DNA from: Acidobacteriota bacterium
GTDB lineage: Bacteria; Acidobacteriota; Terriglobia; Acidiferrales; UBA7541
Direction: 5' to 3'
Assembly: GCA_003131985.1 (NCBI GenBank)
Contig: PKWH01000332.1
Location: 3,660 to 28,267, forward strand
Length of the DNA: 24,608 bases
Under the pieces are notes generated by a model that saw nothing but the letters and a program-made list of their open reading frames with translations, had not been told where the DNA came from and did no database searches. Below are positions 8,101-15,436 of the stretch, one piece after another (position 1 is the stretch's first letter; every line of letters begins with the position of its first letter). The position numbers and the translations under genes are program-made.

Positions 8101-8631
8101 TCCAGCCCCGACATAATCAGGGTCCGCTTCAGTCACGCCCGGTTGCAAGAGAGCGAGGTCGAGAACGTTACGGCCGTTCAAGGGAAGGTTGATCAGTTGC
8201 CGGCTGGTAACGGACTGTCCCAACGTGGGGTTCTCGGTCTCGACTCCGGTGACCTGGGCCTCTACCGTAACAGTTTGGTTCGTGGTACCAAGTTTTAAGG
8301 TGATGTCAAACCGCAACGACTGATTGATCTGGAGCTTTTGGTCTTGCGTGACAGTCCTGTTAAAACCGTCGTGCTCGACTGCCACTCGATAATCCCCAAT
8401 GGGGAGATCGAGAGCTTCGAAGTGCCCGTCTTTGTCTGTGACCGTGGACCGCGAGACTTGGGTTCCTGTATTCGTGACTGTCACCTTCGCGGCTGGCACC
8501 ACCCCACCCTGTTGATCGTATACCGTGCCGATTACCCGGCCCGTCGCGTCCTGCGCAAGCACAGGTTTACTCAGAACGAAAACCAAACTCAACGAAATCG
8601 CGGCAAGGACAAATCCTCGAAGTAAACTCAC
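5170..8631 (-). CDS. Oar-like TonB-dependent receptor with carboxypeptidase-regulatory domain
   Basis: A 1153-residue outer-membrane protein of the very large family typical of Acidobacteriota. The start chosen is GTG at 8631, preceded by a G6 run 7-12 bases upstream on the minus strand. It gives an immediate signal peptide (M-S-L-L-R-G-F-V, hydrophobic core, P-V-L-A-Q). The earlier ATG at 8697 has no ribosome site and adds 22 non-signal residues. After the signal comes a carboxypeptidase-regulatory-like beta-sandwich (about 30-115, starting G-R-V-I-G-T-V-Y-D). A TonB plug domain follows (about 130-250, with the L-P-L-N-G-R-N and A-E-Y-G-R-N-A-A-G segments). The rest is a long beta-barrel ending in L-Q-M-A-L-R-I-T-F with a terminal Phe. 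I see no obvious TonB box. The ligand is unknown; the family is often linked to polysaccharide or oligopeptide uptake, with no local support here. Confidence 0.93.
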   Translation of the reverse strand: MSLLRGFVLAAISLSLVFVLSKPVLAQDATGRVIGTVYDQQGGVVPAAKVTVTNTGTQVSRSTVTDKDGHFEALDLPIGDYRVAVEHDGFNRTVTQDQKLQINQSLRFDITLKLGTTNQTVTVEAQVTGVETENPTLGQSVTSRQLINLPLNGRNVLDLALLQPGVTEADPDYVGAGTFSIAGGRPDSVTFLLDGGINNNLLDNSVVLNPNPDTIGEFRILTSNYTAEYGRNAAGVISVVTKSGTNEFHGSGFDFLRNGDLNANSFFNIEAGLPRDDLKRNQFGGTFGGPIKKDRAFFFVGYQGQLLSQTLTQFGTTTFTPAELAGNFSQAIPNGTAVTQNDGSVITVTCANPNCPDPGVAAFLQQNPFFATPNGNAAQAIIDPTKINGIAAQYIALGLIPTSASGLVTTTGAHKDNDNELTGKLDFIVTQKDKISVTLGGLREGLDNPFDYATVSGFPNTTQNHNYFGNVSYTRTFSSNLLNELRFTAQRNLFAQEEVGRTLPTASELGIATTPDLPTGPPNIFFDSGLQLGFSEQGPTTLASNTYGISDTVTWIKGHNTWKFGAGISSYQNNTVFDFFGNGEFDFVSGAGGIGTDNSFADFLLGIVNSYFQGPNAPSNIRSKAPYAFLQDEWRVRKNLTLTLGLRYEYSSPKLDTQGRSFSVIPGLQSTRFPNAPLGMVFPGDHGAPRGVNFPDKDNFAPRFGFAWDPWGNGKTSIRGGGGIFYDILKGEDNLQFNGQSPFFSDTGLFLNPVAPGQVGDVPYFADPYGSDGATNPFPSSPPASNIDFVNSGFLPINSSGFVFLVNPHLHTPYIYQYNLSVEHEVAKNLVAEVNYVGNSSKGLTALKDVNPFVLGTSNRVLNLTPQPNPEISSFCAGDLGECPYATLPEFQNVGFANYNSLEASLTKQVGESRFFGTTYFTLAYTYGKSIDTSSGFQNRNSQVPFYNIQQFRAVSDSDVKHRITFSGGWDLPFDREWASGPKRLTKGWSLYPIFSWRTGFPLGIPADFPDRFDPTNPGPSGAGDPYLVSALFAPGFTSIQRENPSKPGNFYFNPAGFDNNEADYAAAPPQFALYGLPRNFFRGPGRTNLDLALAKTTPITERVAAEFRVEAFNIFNHTEFENPTVNPNSGTFGQITSTFDPRILQMALRITF

Positions 8632-8793
8632 AAGACACCCCCCAGTAAGTGACCCAGAATTTTCTTCTGGCGCTACAGTGGCGAAACTATACACCATTTG
8701 CTTTCAGGCGAGCCGTTCGAATTCAATTTTTCCTTCGGTCTACGAGCGGGCCGGCACGGCGTTTGTCCTCTCATGATTATTGAGGCGGGATGA

Positions 8794-8806
8794 ACTCGAT
8801 TCGAGT
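8794..8806. promoter_or_regulatory. 13-bp perfect palindrome upstream of the receptor gene
   Basis: ACTCGA-T-TCGAGT is a perfect 6-bp inverted repeat around one base, in the 238-bp gap between the hydrolase stop and the receptor start, about 165 bp before the receptor GTG on the minus strand. It could be an operator half-site pair, but a palindrome this short can arise by chance. A -10-like TATAGT on the minus strand (8691-8686) has no acceptable -35 partner. Confidence 0.2.
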
Positions 8807-8869
8807 ATGTCCACCGGCTTCGCGGTGCAGATGGGCGCGCCCGACTGACGCAAGAGACGGGTGTCGCTG

Positions 8870-9610
8870 TTAGCGCAGGCGCGTGCGTTCGTCGATCTTT
8901 ACGAGATGAAGGAGGAGATAAGTTTTCGTGAGGCTCCAAGCAAGGCTCGCGGCCGTCGGATGGTAGCTGGGCCGAGCATCGCAGAAAAACCCATGGTCGG
9001 CATTTGAGAATTCCACGTTCACATAAGTTTTATTTAGACGTTTAAATTCGTCCGCAATGGCGCGAGTTTGTTCCGGGCCGATGTGTTTATCGAGGCCGCC
9101 CCAGAAAAACAGAATGGGCGCATGCAGATCGGCCACTCGCGGAAGCAGCGTCGGAGCGATTTGCCCGCCGTAAAATGAGATCGAAGCTTGCAACGGAAGA
9201 GTTGCGCTGGCCAGAAAAGAAGCTCGTCCTCCCATACAGAACCCGATACTGGCGATTTTGTCCGAGACAACATGCGCACTGCTTTTTAACCATTCGTAGG
9301 CTGCTCGGATATCTTCGATCGTGCCTTTCTCGGTCATTGCCTTCAGATGCGGCATGACGGACGGGAAGTCGTCGTATTTCCCTTCAAAGCCGGGACCGGT
9401 GCGGTGGTAGAGTTCAGGAGCAATTGAAACATACCCTTCGCGGGCGAGCCGCTCCGTGACGTCTCGTATGTGAGCGTTTACACCGAAAGCTTCCTGGAAA
9501 ACGAGCAACCCTGGATATCGCGTATCCCCCGATGGACGCGCTACGTATGCCTTCATTACGGTTCCATCGTCCACTTTCAGCGAAACTGTCTCGGTCGAAA
9601 TATTTTCCAT
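8870..9610 (-). CDS. Dienelactone hydrolase family alpha/beta-hydrolase
   Basis: A 246-residue cytoplasmic alpha/beta-hydrolase matching dienelactone hydrolase in length and motifs. The nucleophile is Cys125 in the elbow G-F-C-M-G-G, the acid Asp174 in G-G-L-D-K-H-I-G, and the base His206 in A-D-H-G-F-F. Glu40 in F-Q-E-A-F-G corresponds to the Glu that activates the cysteine in the family. Start ATG 9610 has AAAGGGG about eight bases upstream on the minus strand. The family hydrolyses dienelactones in chloroaromatic degradation, but most genomic members have unknown ester or lactone substrates, and no chlorocatechol genes are nearby. It is transcribed toward the TonB-dependent receptor with a 238-bp gap, so a shared operon is unlikely. 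Confidence 0.92.
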   Translation of the reverse strand: MENISTETVSLKVDDGTVMKAYVARPSGDTRYPGLLVFQEAFGVNAHIRDVTERLAREGYVSIAPELYHRTGPGFEGKYDDFPSVMPHLKAMTEKGTIEDIRAAYEWLKSSAHVVSDKIASIGFCMGGRASFLASATLPLQASISFYGGQIAPTLLPRVADLHAPILFFWGGLDKHIGPEQTRAIADEFKRLNKTYVNVEFSNADHGFFCDARPSYHPTAASLAWSLTKTYLLLHLVKIDERTRLR

Positions 9611-9777
9611 TAAATGGCCCCTTTGCTCGCGCTCTATGGAAGCATACTTAGCCTGGTCGCGCTAAGGGGAAATGTAAACAATTCGTTCCTAGGAGATTTT
9701 ATAGACTTGTCTTGGTCAAAGGTATACGAATCAATCTTCATTGAGTTTGCATCCAACTTGAGCATGGAGGCTCCACG

Positions 9778-10905
9778 ATGAGCTTGAAACAGTATGTGAC
9801 GCTGGGACGCTCCGGACTTCGAGTAAGCCCGCTGGCCCTTGGAACTATGACGTTCGGTACTGAGTGGGGCTGGGGAAGCGAACCCGCGGTTGCACACCAA
9901 GTGTTCGACCGCTACATAGAACAAGGCGGGAATTTTGTCGATACAGCAGACGGCTACACGATGGGGAAAAGCGAAGAGTTGGTGGGCCAATTTATTGCGG
10001 ACCGCGGTTTGCGCGAGCGCGTAGTGCTTGCCACAAAATTTACTTTTAACGGCGACCCGGGCAATCCGAACGCGGGCGGGAACGGCCGCAAAAATATTTA
10101 TCGCGCGCTGGAGGGCTCTCTGCGCCGTTTGAAGACTGATTACGTTGATCTTTACTGGATGCATGTGTGGGACAAGATTACGCCGGTGGAAGAAGTGCTT
10201 TCCACGTTGAATGATCTGGTGCGTACAGGAAAGATTCGCCACTTTGGTTTTTCGGACGTTCCGGCGTGGTATGTGGCGCGCGCGCAGACGATAGCGGAAT
10301 ACGAAGCCAAGGAGCGGCCGATCGCCCTTCAACTGGAGTACTCACTTGTCGAGCGGAATATCGAACGCGAACACGTCCCGGTTGCGCAGGAACTCGGTAT
10401 CGGAATCTGTCCGTGGAGTCCGCTGGCAGGCGGTTTTCTCAGCGGGAAATACAAACGGGAAGCGAATACCGGGAAAGGCGACGGACGGCTTGATCAAGCA
10501 AAGTTCGCTCAGCTCTTTGACCGCTTCACCGAGCCGAATTGGAAAGTGCTGGACGTTCTTCTCGATGTGGCTAAACAGCTGGATAAGAAACCCGCACAGG
10601 TGGCGTTGAATTGGGTTTCGACGCAGCCGGGAATCACTTCCACCATCATCGGCGCTTCAAAGGTTCCGCAACTCGAAGATAATCTAAGCGCGATTGATTT
10701 TACGATCCCAGCAGAGCTTAGAAAGCGCCTGGACGACGTCAGCGCGATCGAAAGCTTTCACCCTTACAATTTTTTCGGGCCCGCTATACAAAACAGGATC
10801 AGCGGCGAGAGTCCCGTTTACGCTTGGAACGTTGGCCGGCAGCACCAGTTGGCGCCCGCGAAAGAATCCGCCGAGAAGCCGAAGGCGAATGCGGCGGAAA
10901 AGTAG
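9778..10905 (+). CDS. Aldo/keto reductase
   Basis: A 375-residue NAD(P)H-dependent oxidoreductase with a TIM-barrel fold. The catalytic tetrad is intact: Asp55 and Tyr60 in F-V-D-T-A-D-G-Y, Lys87 in A-T-K-F, and His129 in W-M-H-V-W-D. The coenzyme-binding end shows the usual S-P-L-A-G-G-F-L-S-G-K-Y and I-I-G-A-S-K segments. It is longer than the typical 310-340 residues, with a charged C-terminal tail after about residue 345 (K-E-S-A-E-K-P-K). GGAGG at 9766-9770 is seven bases before the ATG. The substrate cannot be told; the sequence is nearest in style to YajO- or YhdN-type reductases. The following hydrolase gene begins 16 bases downstream, so the two are probably co-transcribed. Confidence 0.93.
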   Translation: MSLKQYVTLGRSGLRVSPLALGTMTFGTEWGWGSEPAVAHQVFDRYIEQGGNFVDTADGYTMGKSEELVGQFIADRGLRERVVLATKFTFNGDPGNPNAGGNGRKNIYRALEGSLRRLKTDYVDLYWMHVWDKITPVEEVLSTLNDLVRTGKIRHFGFSDVPAWYVARAQTIAEYEAKERPIALQLEYSLVERNIEREHVPVAQELGIGICPWSPLAGGFLSGKYKREANTGKGDGRLDQAKFAQLFDRFTEPNWKVLDVLLDVAKQLDKKPAQVALNWVSTQPGITSTIIGASKVPQLEDNLSAIDFTIPAELRKRLDDVSAIESFHPYNFFGPAIQNRISGESPVYAWNVGRQHQLAPAKESAEKPKANAAEK

Positions 10906-10921
10906 GCGGAACTCGACTTAG

Positions 10922-11899
10922 ATGAAATTCTATCGAGGGCCCGCGACGGATCACTTTGACGGGCAGCATTTTTACAATTCAGGAACCGGGTTGCGCGGCA
11001 CCGGGAGCGTTCTCCGCTGGCTGGCGAACCGCAAGCCGGGTCCGTGGCGTAAATGGATCGACGAGCCTGCTGGCGCGCCTCCGCCCGAGCGAGTCACGGG
11101 CGACGGAGTCAGAGCGACGTTCGTCGGCCATTCCACTGTCCTAATTCAAACGGCCGGAATAAATATTCTCTGCGACCCGATATGGTCGATGCGGGCGAGT
11201 CCGTTTTCATGGATCGGCCCGCGCAGGCATCGTGCACCCGGCGTCCGCTTCGAAGATTTGCCTCCCATCGATGTTGTCTTGCAGAGCCACGATCACTACG
11301 ACCATCTCGACATTCCCACGGTGAAAAGAATCGCGTCGCAATGGCACCCGAAGTTTGTTGTGCCTCTCGGCGTGAGCGCTCGATTCGTGCGGAAGAATGT
11401 GACTTCGCTCGAACACATCAGCGAACTCGATTGGTGGCAATCAGTGGATGTGCAAAACAATCTTAAAATTACTTCCGTACCCGCGAGGCATTTCTCCGGG
11501 CGCAGTTTGACTGATCGCAACAAAACTCTTTGGTGCGGCTATATGATCGAAGGCCCGGCGGGCGCCATTTATTTCGCCGGGGATAGCGGGTACGGCTCCC
11601 ACTTCCAGGAAATCCAACGCCGATTCCCAAAAATGCGCCTCGCGTTTCTTCCCATCGGCGCTTACATTCCGCAATGGTTTATGGGGCCGGTCCACGTTTC
11701 ACCCGCTGACGCAGTTCGCGCTCACGAAGAATTGGGAGCAGCCACGAGCATTGCAATTCACTTTGGAACGTTTCGCCTGGCGGACGACGGCGAAGATCAG
11801 CCGGTGATCGACTTGCAGCGGGCGCTCGATGCGCGCAAACCCTTGAACCCTTTCTTCACCCTTGCCTCTGGCGAAGGACGCGATATCCCGCAGTTATAA
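10922..11899 (+). CDS. NAPE-PLD-like metallo-beta-lactamase-fold hydrolase
   Basis: A 325-residue zinc-dependent hydrolase. The MBL motif S-H-D-H-Y-D-H-L-D gives His123, His125, Asp127 and His128. Further ligands are His190, Asp221 (F-A-G-D-S-G) and His280 (A-I-H-F-G-T-F), a full di-zinc set. Two long segments, G-I-N-I-L-C-D-P-I-W-S and L-P-I-G-A-Y-I-P-Q-W-F-M with H-V-S-P-A-D-A-V, are close to the animal N-acyl-phosphatidylethanolamine phospholipase D pattern, which places it in that branch rather than among UlaG lactonases. Its likely role is lipid phosphodiester hydrolysis, but bacterial relatives are poorly characterised. There is no signal peptide. It follows the aldo/keto reductase by 16 bases. 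Its stop is 18 bases from the stop of the convergent DUF488 gene. Confidence 0.9.
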   Translation: MKFYRGPATDHFDGQHFYNSGTGLRGTGSVLRWLANRKPGPWRKWIDEPAGAPPPERVTGDGVRATFVGHSTVLIQTAGINILCDPIWSMRASPFSWIGPRRHRAPGVRFEDLPPIDVVLQSHDHYDHLDIPTVKRIASQWHPKFVVPLGVSARFVRKNVTSLEHISELDWWQSVDVQNNLKITSVPARHFSGRSLTDRNKTLWCGYMIEGPAGAIYFAGDSGYGSHFQEIQRRFPKMRLAFLPIGAYIPQWFMGPVHVSPADAVRAHEELGAATSIAIHFGTFRLADDGEDQPVIDLQRALDARKPLNPFFTLASGEGRDIPQL

Positions 11900-11917
11900 T
11901 CGACGCCGTCATCACGG

Positions 11918-12511
11918 TTACTTCAATTGATATTTGGATTTACGCACTGGCGGTTTGCGCCGGACAGGCTTGTCCGAGGGGTATGTAACTTTCTTGCCGC
12001 GCACCCGCGCAAACGAAGTTAGTTTGTGCTTGTTTGCACGCGCGACGCTCAGTATGTGTTTCACGGGAAATTTCCGCGCTGCTAGCGCGTCCGCTACAAG
12101 CCATCGGTGACAACGCCAAGGCACTGCCTCGGCGCACATCAAGGCGCTCGGCTTAACTGCGGAAAGCCTGATCGCACGCTTTAGCGCAGCGTCGAATTCG
12201 GGTGTCTGCATGTAATCCGCATAGCCGCGAAAACTTGCATTGTGCCAACCGACGTTTTTCGAATCCGGTTTGGCGCGCCGCAATCCTCCAAGACCTTTCA
12301 GATGCACGTATCCAATTTTGCGGGACCGCAGAGCCGGGCCCAGAGTTTCGCGATTGTACTGAGGGTTGCGGCGGGAACGAGGTATCGTGCGGATGTCAAT
12401 GACGCGCCGCACTTCATGCGCGCGCAGCAGTTCGATCAACGCTTCGAGAGTGCGCGTCGAGTGGCCTATGGTGAAGATTGTTTGTTTCTTCGGCTTTTTG
12501 CGAGTACTCAT
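11918..12511 (-). CDS. DUF488 family protein
   Basis: A 197-residue cytoplasmic protein of the DUF488 family, whose biochemical function is not established. Its hallmarks are I-G-H-S-T-R near the N-terminus (15-20), D-I-R-T-I-P-R-S-R-R-N-P-Q-Y-N (about 39-53) and the conserved cysteine segment L-M-C-A-E ... P-W-R-C-H-R (about 122-135). The N- and C-termini are very basic (Lys/Arg-rich, with K-P-V-R-R-K-P-P-V-R-K near the end), suggesting nucleic acid contact, which is inference. The start ATG at 12511 has no clear Shine-Dalgarno. It is convergent with the NAPE-PLD-like gene and divergent from the HAD gene, so it is transcribed alone. Confidence 0.88.
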   Translation of the reverse strand: MSTRKKPKKQTIFTIGHSTRTLEALIELLRAHEVRRVIDIRTIPRSRRNPQYNRETLGPALRSRKIGYVHLKGLGGLRRAKPDSKNVGWHNASFRGYADYMQTPEFDAALKRAIRLSAVKPSALMCAEAVPWRCHRWLVADALAARKFPVKHILSVARANKHKLTSFARVRGKKVTYPSDKPVRRKPPVRKSKYQLK

Positions 12512-12658
12512 ACATCACGGATTTATCATACGGCACTGCGCTTTGGTTAGTCGAACGCTAAGCCCAGGATTTTGCTTCAGCCGCGACGCCTGAACGGTGA
12601 TAATGGAGCCCTTTCCAGAGACCCGACAGAGGGTTCTGGAATAGAGACTGAGGACGCG

Positions 12659-13279
12659 ATGCCGGAAATCAAAGCTTTGTTTTGGGACAATGGCGGTGTG
12701 ATCCTGACGAACGGCTGGGATCGCCACTCGCGGAAAGCAGCGGTTGAAAAGTTTCATCTCGACTGGAACGATTTCGAGGACCGCCACGAGCTGATGCTTG
12801 ACGCTTTCGAGACCGGCCGCGCGACTTTGGATCAATACCTTCATCGCACAGTTTTTTATCGCGACCAGCCCTTTACCTCGGCGGATTTCAAGGCTTTCAT
12901 GTTCGACCAGTCGCAGGCATGTCCGGAACCGCTGGCATTCTTGGGTCAAATCGCACGGAGCCGCCGCTTTCTGATGGCGTCACTGAACAATGAATCGCGC
13001 GAGATCAACGAGTATCGTATTGAAAAATTCAAGCTGCGAGATTACTTCGAAGCGTTTTTCAGCTCGTGCTACCTGGGCGTTCGGAAACCGGACCCTGAAA
13101 TTTATAGCCTGGCGTTGAAAATTACGCAGCAAAAACCGTCGCAGTGTATTCTGATCGACGACCGCGGATTGAATCTGGAATGCGCGCGCGAAGTGGGAAT
13201 GCAAACGATACTTTTTAAGGATCTGCCGCAACTGCGCAACGACTTAGCGCGCTTTGACATTTTGATCAAGGAAAAGTAG
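12659..13279 (+). CDS. HAD-like hydrolase
   Basis: A 206-residue haloacid-dehalogenase-superfamily protein. ATG 12659 is chosen because GAGGA lies just before it (12650-12654) and the core starts at once; the frame is open upstream to 12572 but reads as non-core sequence. Motif I is F-W-D-N-G-G-V with nucleophile Asp10. The usual second Asp is Gly12, as also seen in YihX-type phosphatases (D-L-G-N-V). Motif II is Ser108 in A-S-L-N-N, motif III Lys143 in R-K-P-D-P-E, and motif IV Asp167/Asp168 in L-I-D-D-R. A helical cap (about 16-90) is of the C1 type. The substrate is unknown, possibly a sugar phosphate. The pgl gene follows after 129 bp. Confidence 0.88.
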   Translation: MPEIKALFWDNGGVILTNGWDRHSRKAAVEKFHLDWNDFEDRHELMLDAFETGRATLDQYLHRTVFYRDQPFTSADFKAFMFDQSQACPEPLAFLGQIARSRRFLMASLNNESREINEYRIEKFKLRDYFEAFFSSCYLGVRKPDPEIYSLALKITQQKPSQCILIDDRGLNLECAREVGMQTILFKDLPQLRNDLARFDILIKEK

Positions 13280-13408
13280 GCCCGAGAAGTGTTTATGCCC
13301 GCAAGATACTGAACCATAGCGAACAAACCCTTTGGCATAATGCGCAATGAATATTGGGCGGGCACGCGACAAGAAAACCGCGACTAAGCGCGGTGGGACA
13401 ACTACTTT

Positions 13409-14134
13409 ATGAAGCTCGATACCCGCACACTTCCGGATTTAGTCTCGCTCAGCCGCGCTGCCTTGGAAGAAGTGCTTCCGATTATTCAAGGCGCAGTTAC
13501 GAAACGCGGCCGGTTTGCGATCGCGCTATCGGGCGGACATACGCCGGAGAAAATGTTTTCCCTCTGGGCGCAGACTGCGCAATATCGCGACAAGACTCCG
13601 TGGGATCGCGTTCATTTATTTTGGAGCGATGAAAGATATGTTCCCGCGGACGATCCTCGAAGTAATTATCATATGGCGCGCGAAACGCTGATCTCTCGCG
13701 TACCGATTCCGGCGGAGAACGTGCATCCGATTCCGACGAGTCTAACACCTCCTGAGGAGTGTGCTACCGCGTACGAGGCCGAACTCCGAAAATTCTTCGG
13801 CTCCGAGCCGCCTGCATTTGACGTGCAGCTCCTGGGAATTGGCGAAGAAGGCCACACCGCTTCGTTGTTTCCGGGCTCGCCCGTCTTGGATGAAAAGCAG
13901 CGCTGGGTCGCCGCGGTTCGCGTAGCAGCCGAGCCTCCGCAGCGCATCACGCTTACTCCGGTGGTTCTCAATCAGGGTCGTAACACCTTTTTTCTGGTGG
14001 CTGGCGAAGGCAAACGAGCGATCTTGTCAGCCATTCGCGATGAGTCCAGTTCCAAACCCAGTCAGTATCCCGCCGCGAGGATTCATCCCGCGACCAAGCC
14101 AATTTGGTTCTTGGACCAAGCTGCGGCCGGTTGA
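13409..14134 (+). CDS. pgl: 6-phosphogluconolactonase
   Basis: A 241-residue enzyme of the oxidative pentose phosphate pathway, hydrolysing 6-phosphogluconolactone in the cytoplasm. It belongs to the DevB/SOL type rather than the propeller type. Visible motifs are A-L-S-G-G-H-T-P (39-46), W-S-D-E-R-Y-V-P-A-D-D-P-R-S-N (72-86) and L-L-G-I-G-E-E-G-H-T-A-S-L-F-P-G (141-156), where the family usually has D or P-D instead of E-E before G-H-T. Length is standard. No glucose-6-phosphate or 6-phosphogluconate dehydrogenase gene is in the window. The start is preceded by GGTGGGA rather than a strong Shine-Dalgarno, and a 21-codon reading frame (13347) ends in an ATGA overlap with this start. Confidence 0.95.
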   Translation: MKLDTRTLPDLVSLSRAALEEVLPIIQGAVTKRGRFAIALSGGHTPEKMFSLWAQTAQYRDKTPWDRVHLFWSDERYVPADDPRSNYHMARETLISRVPIPAENVHPIPTSLTPPEECATAYEAELRKFFGSEPPAFDVQLLGIGEEGHTASLFPGSPVLDEKQRWVAAVRVAAEPPQRITLTPVVLNQGRNTFFLVAGEGKRAILSAIRDESSSKPSQYPAARIHPATKPIWFLDQAAAG

Positions 14135-14292
14135 AATCCTCGTATTGGCTTTTCTTGAAGCTTTTCGCAGGCAAGAACGTCTAAATTATACAGGCGACAC
14201 TACTCCCCAAAATGTGAGCTCGGAAGCTTCAGGCACGGTGCGGAAGTGACGATAAGAGAACTAGCCGAAGCGCTTGTTCGACGAAAGAAACC

Positions 14293-15426
14293 ATGAAGAG
14301 ATCGTTGCCGGAAAATAAGACGAAATCGATTGCAGCTCTTGTCGTGCTGCTCGCGGCATCTCTTGCCGGATTCTCATGCAGTTCAAAGACCGCGGCGAAC
14401 GCCCCGGATCTTGCCGTGCCCGTGAGCGTGGCAAAGGCCGTGAAGAAGACTGTGCCCATCGAGCTAAGCGCCATTAGCACCGGGGCGGCGTACTCCACGG
14501 TTCAGATCAAGGGACAAGTGAACGCGGTGCTCAAAGAAGTGCATTTCAAGCAGGGTGACTTCGTTAAAAAAGGCGACTTGCTCTTCACCCTTGACGCGCG
14601 CCCTTTCCAGGCTTCTCTGGCGCAAGCGCAAGCGAATCTTGATCGCGACAAAGCGCAAGCCGACCTGACTACGGTCCAGGCTGAGCGTTACAAGAAGCTT
14701 TACGACCAAGGCATCGCGCCCAAAGAGCAATACGACCAAATGCTGGCGAACGCAGCGGCGCAGCAAGGATCAGTACACGCCGACGAAGCCGCCGTTGAAT
14801 CCGCAAAGCTTGAGCTTCAATATTGCGCGATCTACTCTCCGGTCGATGGGCGCACGGGAGCTTTGGAGGTCTCTGCGGGAAACTTGGTAAAAGAGAACGA
14901 CGTTCCGGTCCTTGTCGTGATCAACCAAATCGCTCCTCTTTTTGAAGACTTTTCCGCGCCGGAACAATATCTCGGGATGATCAAGAAATACATGGCCGGA
15001 GGCCGTCTGCAAATTGAGGCGACGCCTTACGGTGACACAGTGCCGGAGAAGGGCTATCTCACCTTCGTCGATAACACAGTGGACAACACGACCGGCACCA
15101 TAAAGCTGAAAGGTACTTTTGCCAACACCGACCATCGTCTCTGGCCGGGGCAATTTTCGAACGTGTCTCTGCGTTTGTCCGAGGAAGAAAATGCAACCGT
15201 AGTTCCGACGCAAGCGGTGCAGACCGGGCAAACGGGCGATTTTGTGTTCGTGATCAACTCAGATCAAAGAGCTGAATCGCGCCCGGTGAAGGTGGCGCGA
15301 ACGCTTGGCGCGGAATCGGTAATCGCGAAGGGAATTGAACCGGGGGAGACCGTGGTGACGGACGGCCAACTTCGGCTGATTCCCGGCGTGAAAGTTCAAA
15401 TCAAACCCGCGGCGCAGGGAAACTAG
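14293..15426 (+). CDS. RND efflux periplasmic adaptor (membrane fusion protein)
   Basis: A 377-residue adaptor linking the inner-membrane RND pump to an outer-membrane channel. The N-terminus is a signal sequence (about 12-28) followed by Cys29 in A-G-F-S-C. This could be a lipoprotein site, but Gly at -3 and Phe at -2 do not fit the normal lipobox. The domains follow MdtA/AcrA order: lipoyl-like halves around I-K-G-Q-V-N-A-V and L-E-V-S-A-G, a coiled-coil hairpin rich in Ala/Gln/Glu (about 105-175), a beta-barrel domain, and a membrane-proximal domain ending at G-V-K-V-Q-I-K-P. The pump gene starts 10 bases after its stop, which confirms the pair. No TolC-like gene or dedicated regulator is next to it. 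Confidence 0.94.
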   Translation: MKRSLPENKTKSIAALVVLLAASLAGFSCSSKTAANAPDLAVPVSVAKAVKKTVPIELSAISTGAAYSTVQIKGQVNAVLKEVHFKQGDFVKKGDLLFTLDARPFQASLAQAQANLDRDKAQADLTTVQAERYKKLYDQGIAPKEQYDQMLANAAAQQGSVHADEAAVESAKLELQYCAIYSPVDGRTGALEVSAGNLVKENDVPVLVVINQIAPLFEDFSAPEQYLGMIKKYMAGGRLQIEATPYGDTVPEKGYLTFVDNTVDNTTGTIKLKGTFANTDHRLWPGQFSNVSLRLSEEENATVVPTQAVQTGQTGDFVFVINSDQRAESRPVKVARTLGAESVIAKGIEPGETVVTDGQLRLIPGVKVQIKPAAQGN

Positions 15427-15436
15427 GAAAACTGCG

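Noticed and set aside
12576..12604. Promoter candidate with GATAAT (12599-12604) before the HAD gene
   Set aside because: The only -35 at proper spacing is TTCAGC, which keeps too few consensus bases.
12572..12658. N-terminal extension of the HAD protein in the open frame
   Set aside because: It precedes the conserved motif I start, does not look like part of the fold, and GAGGA before ATG 12659 gives a better start.
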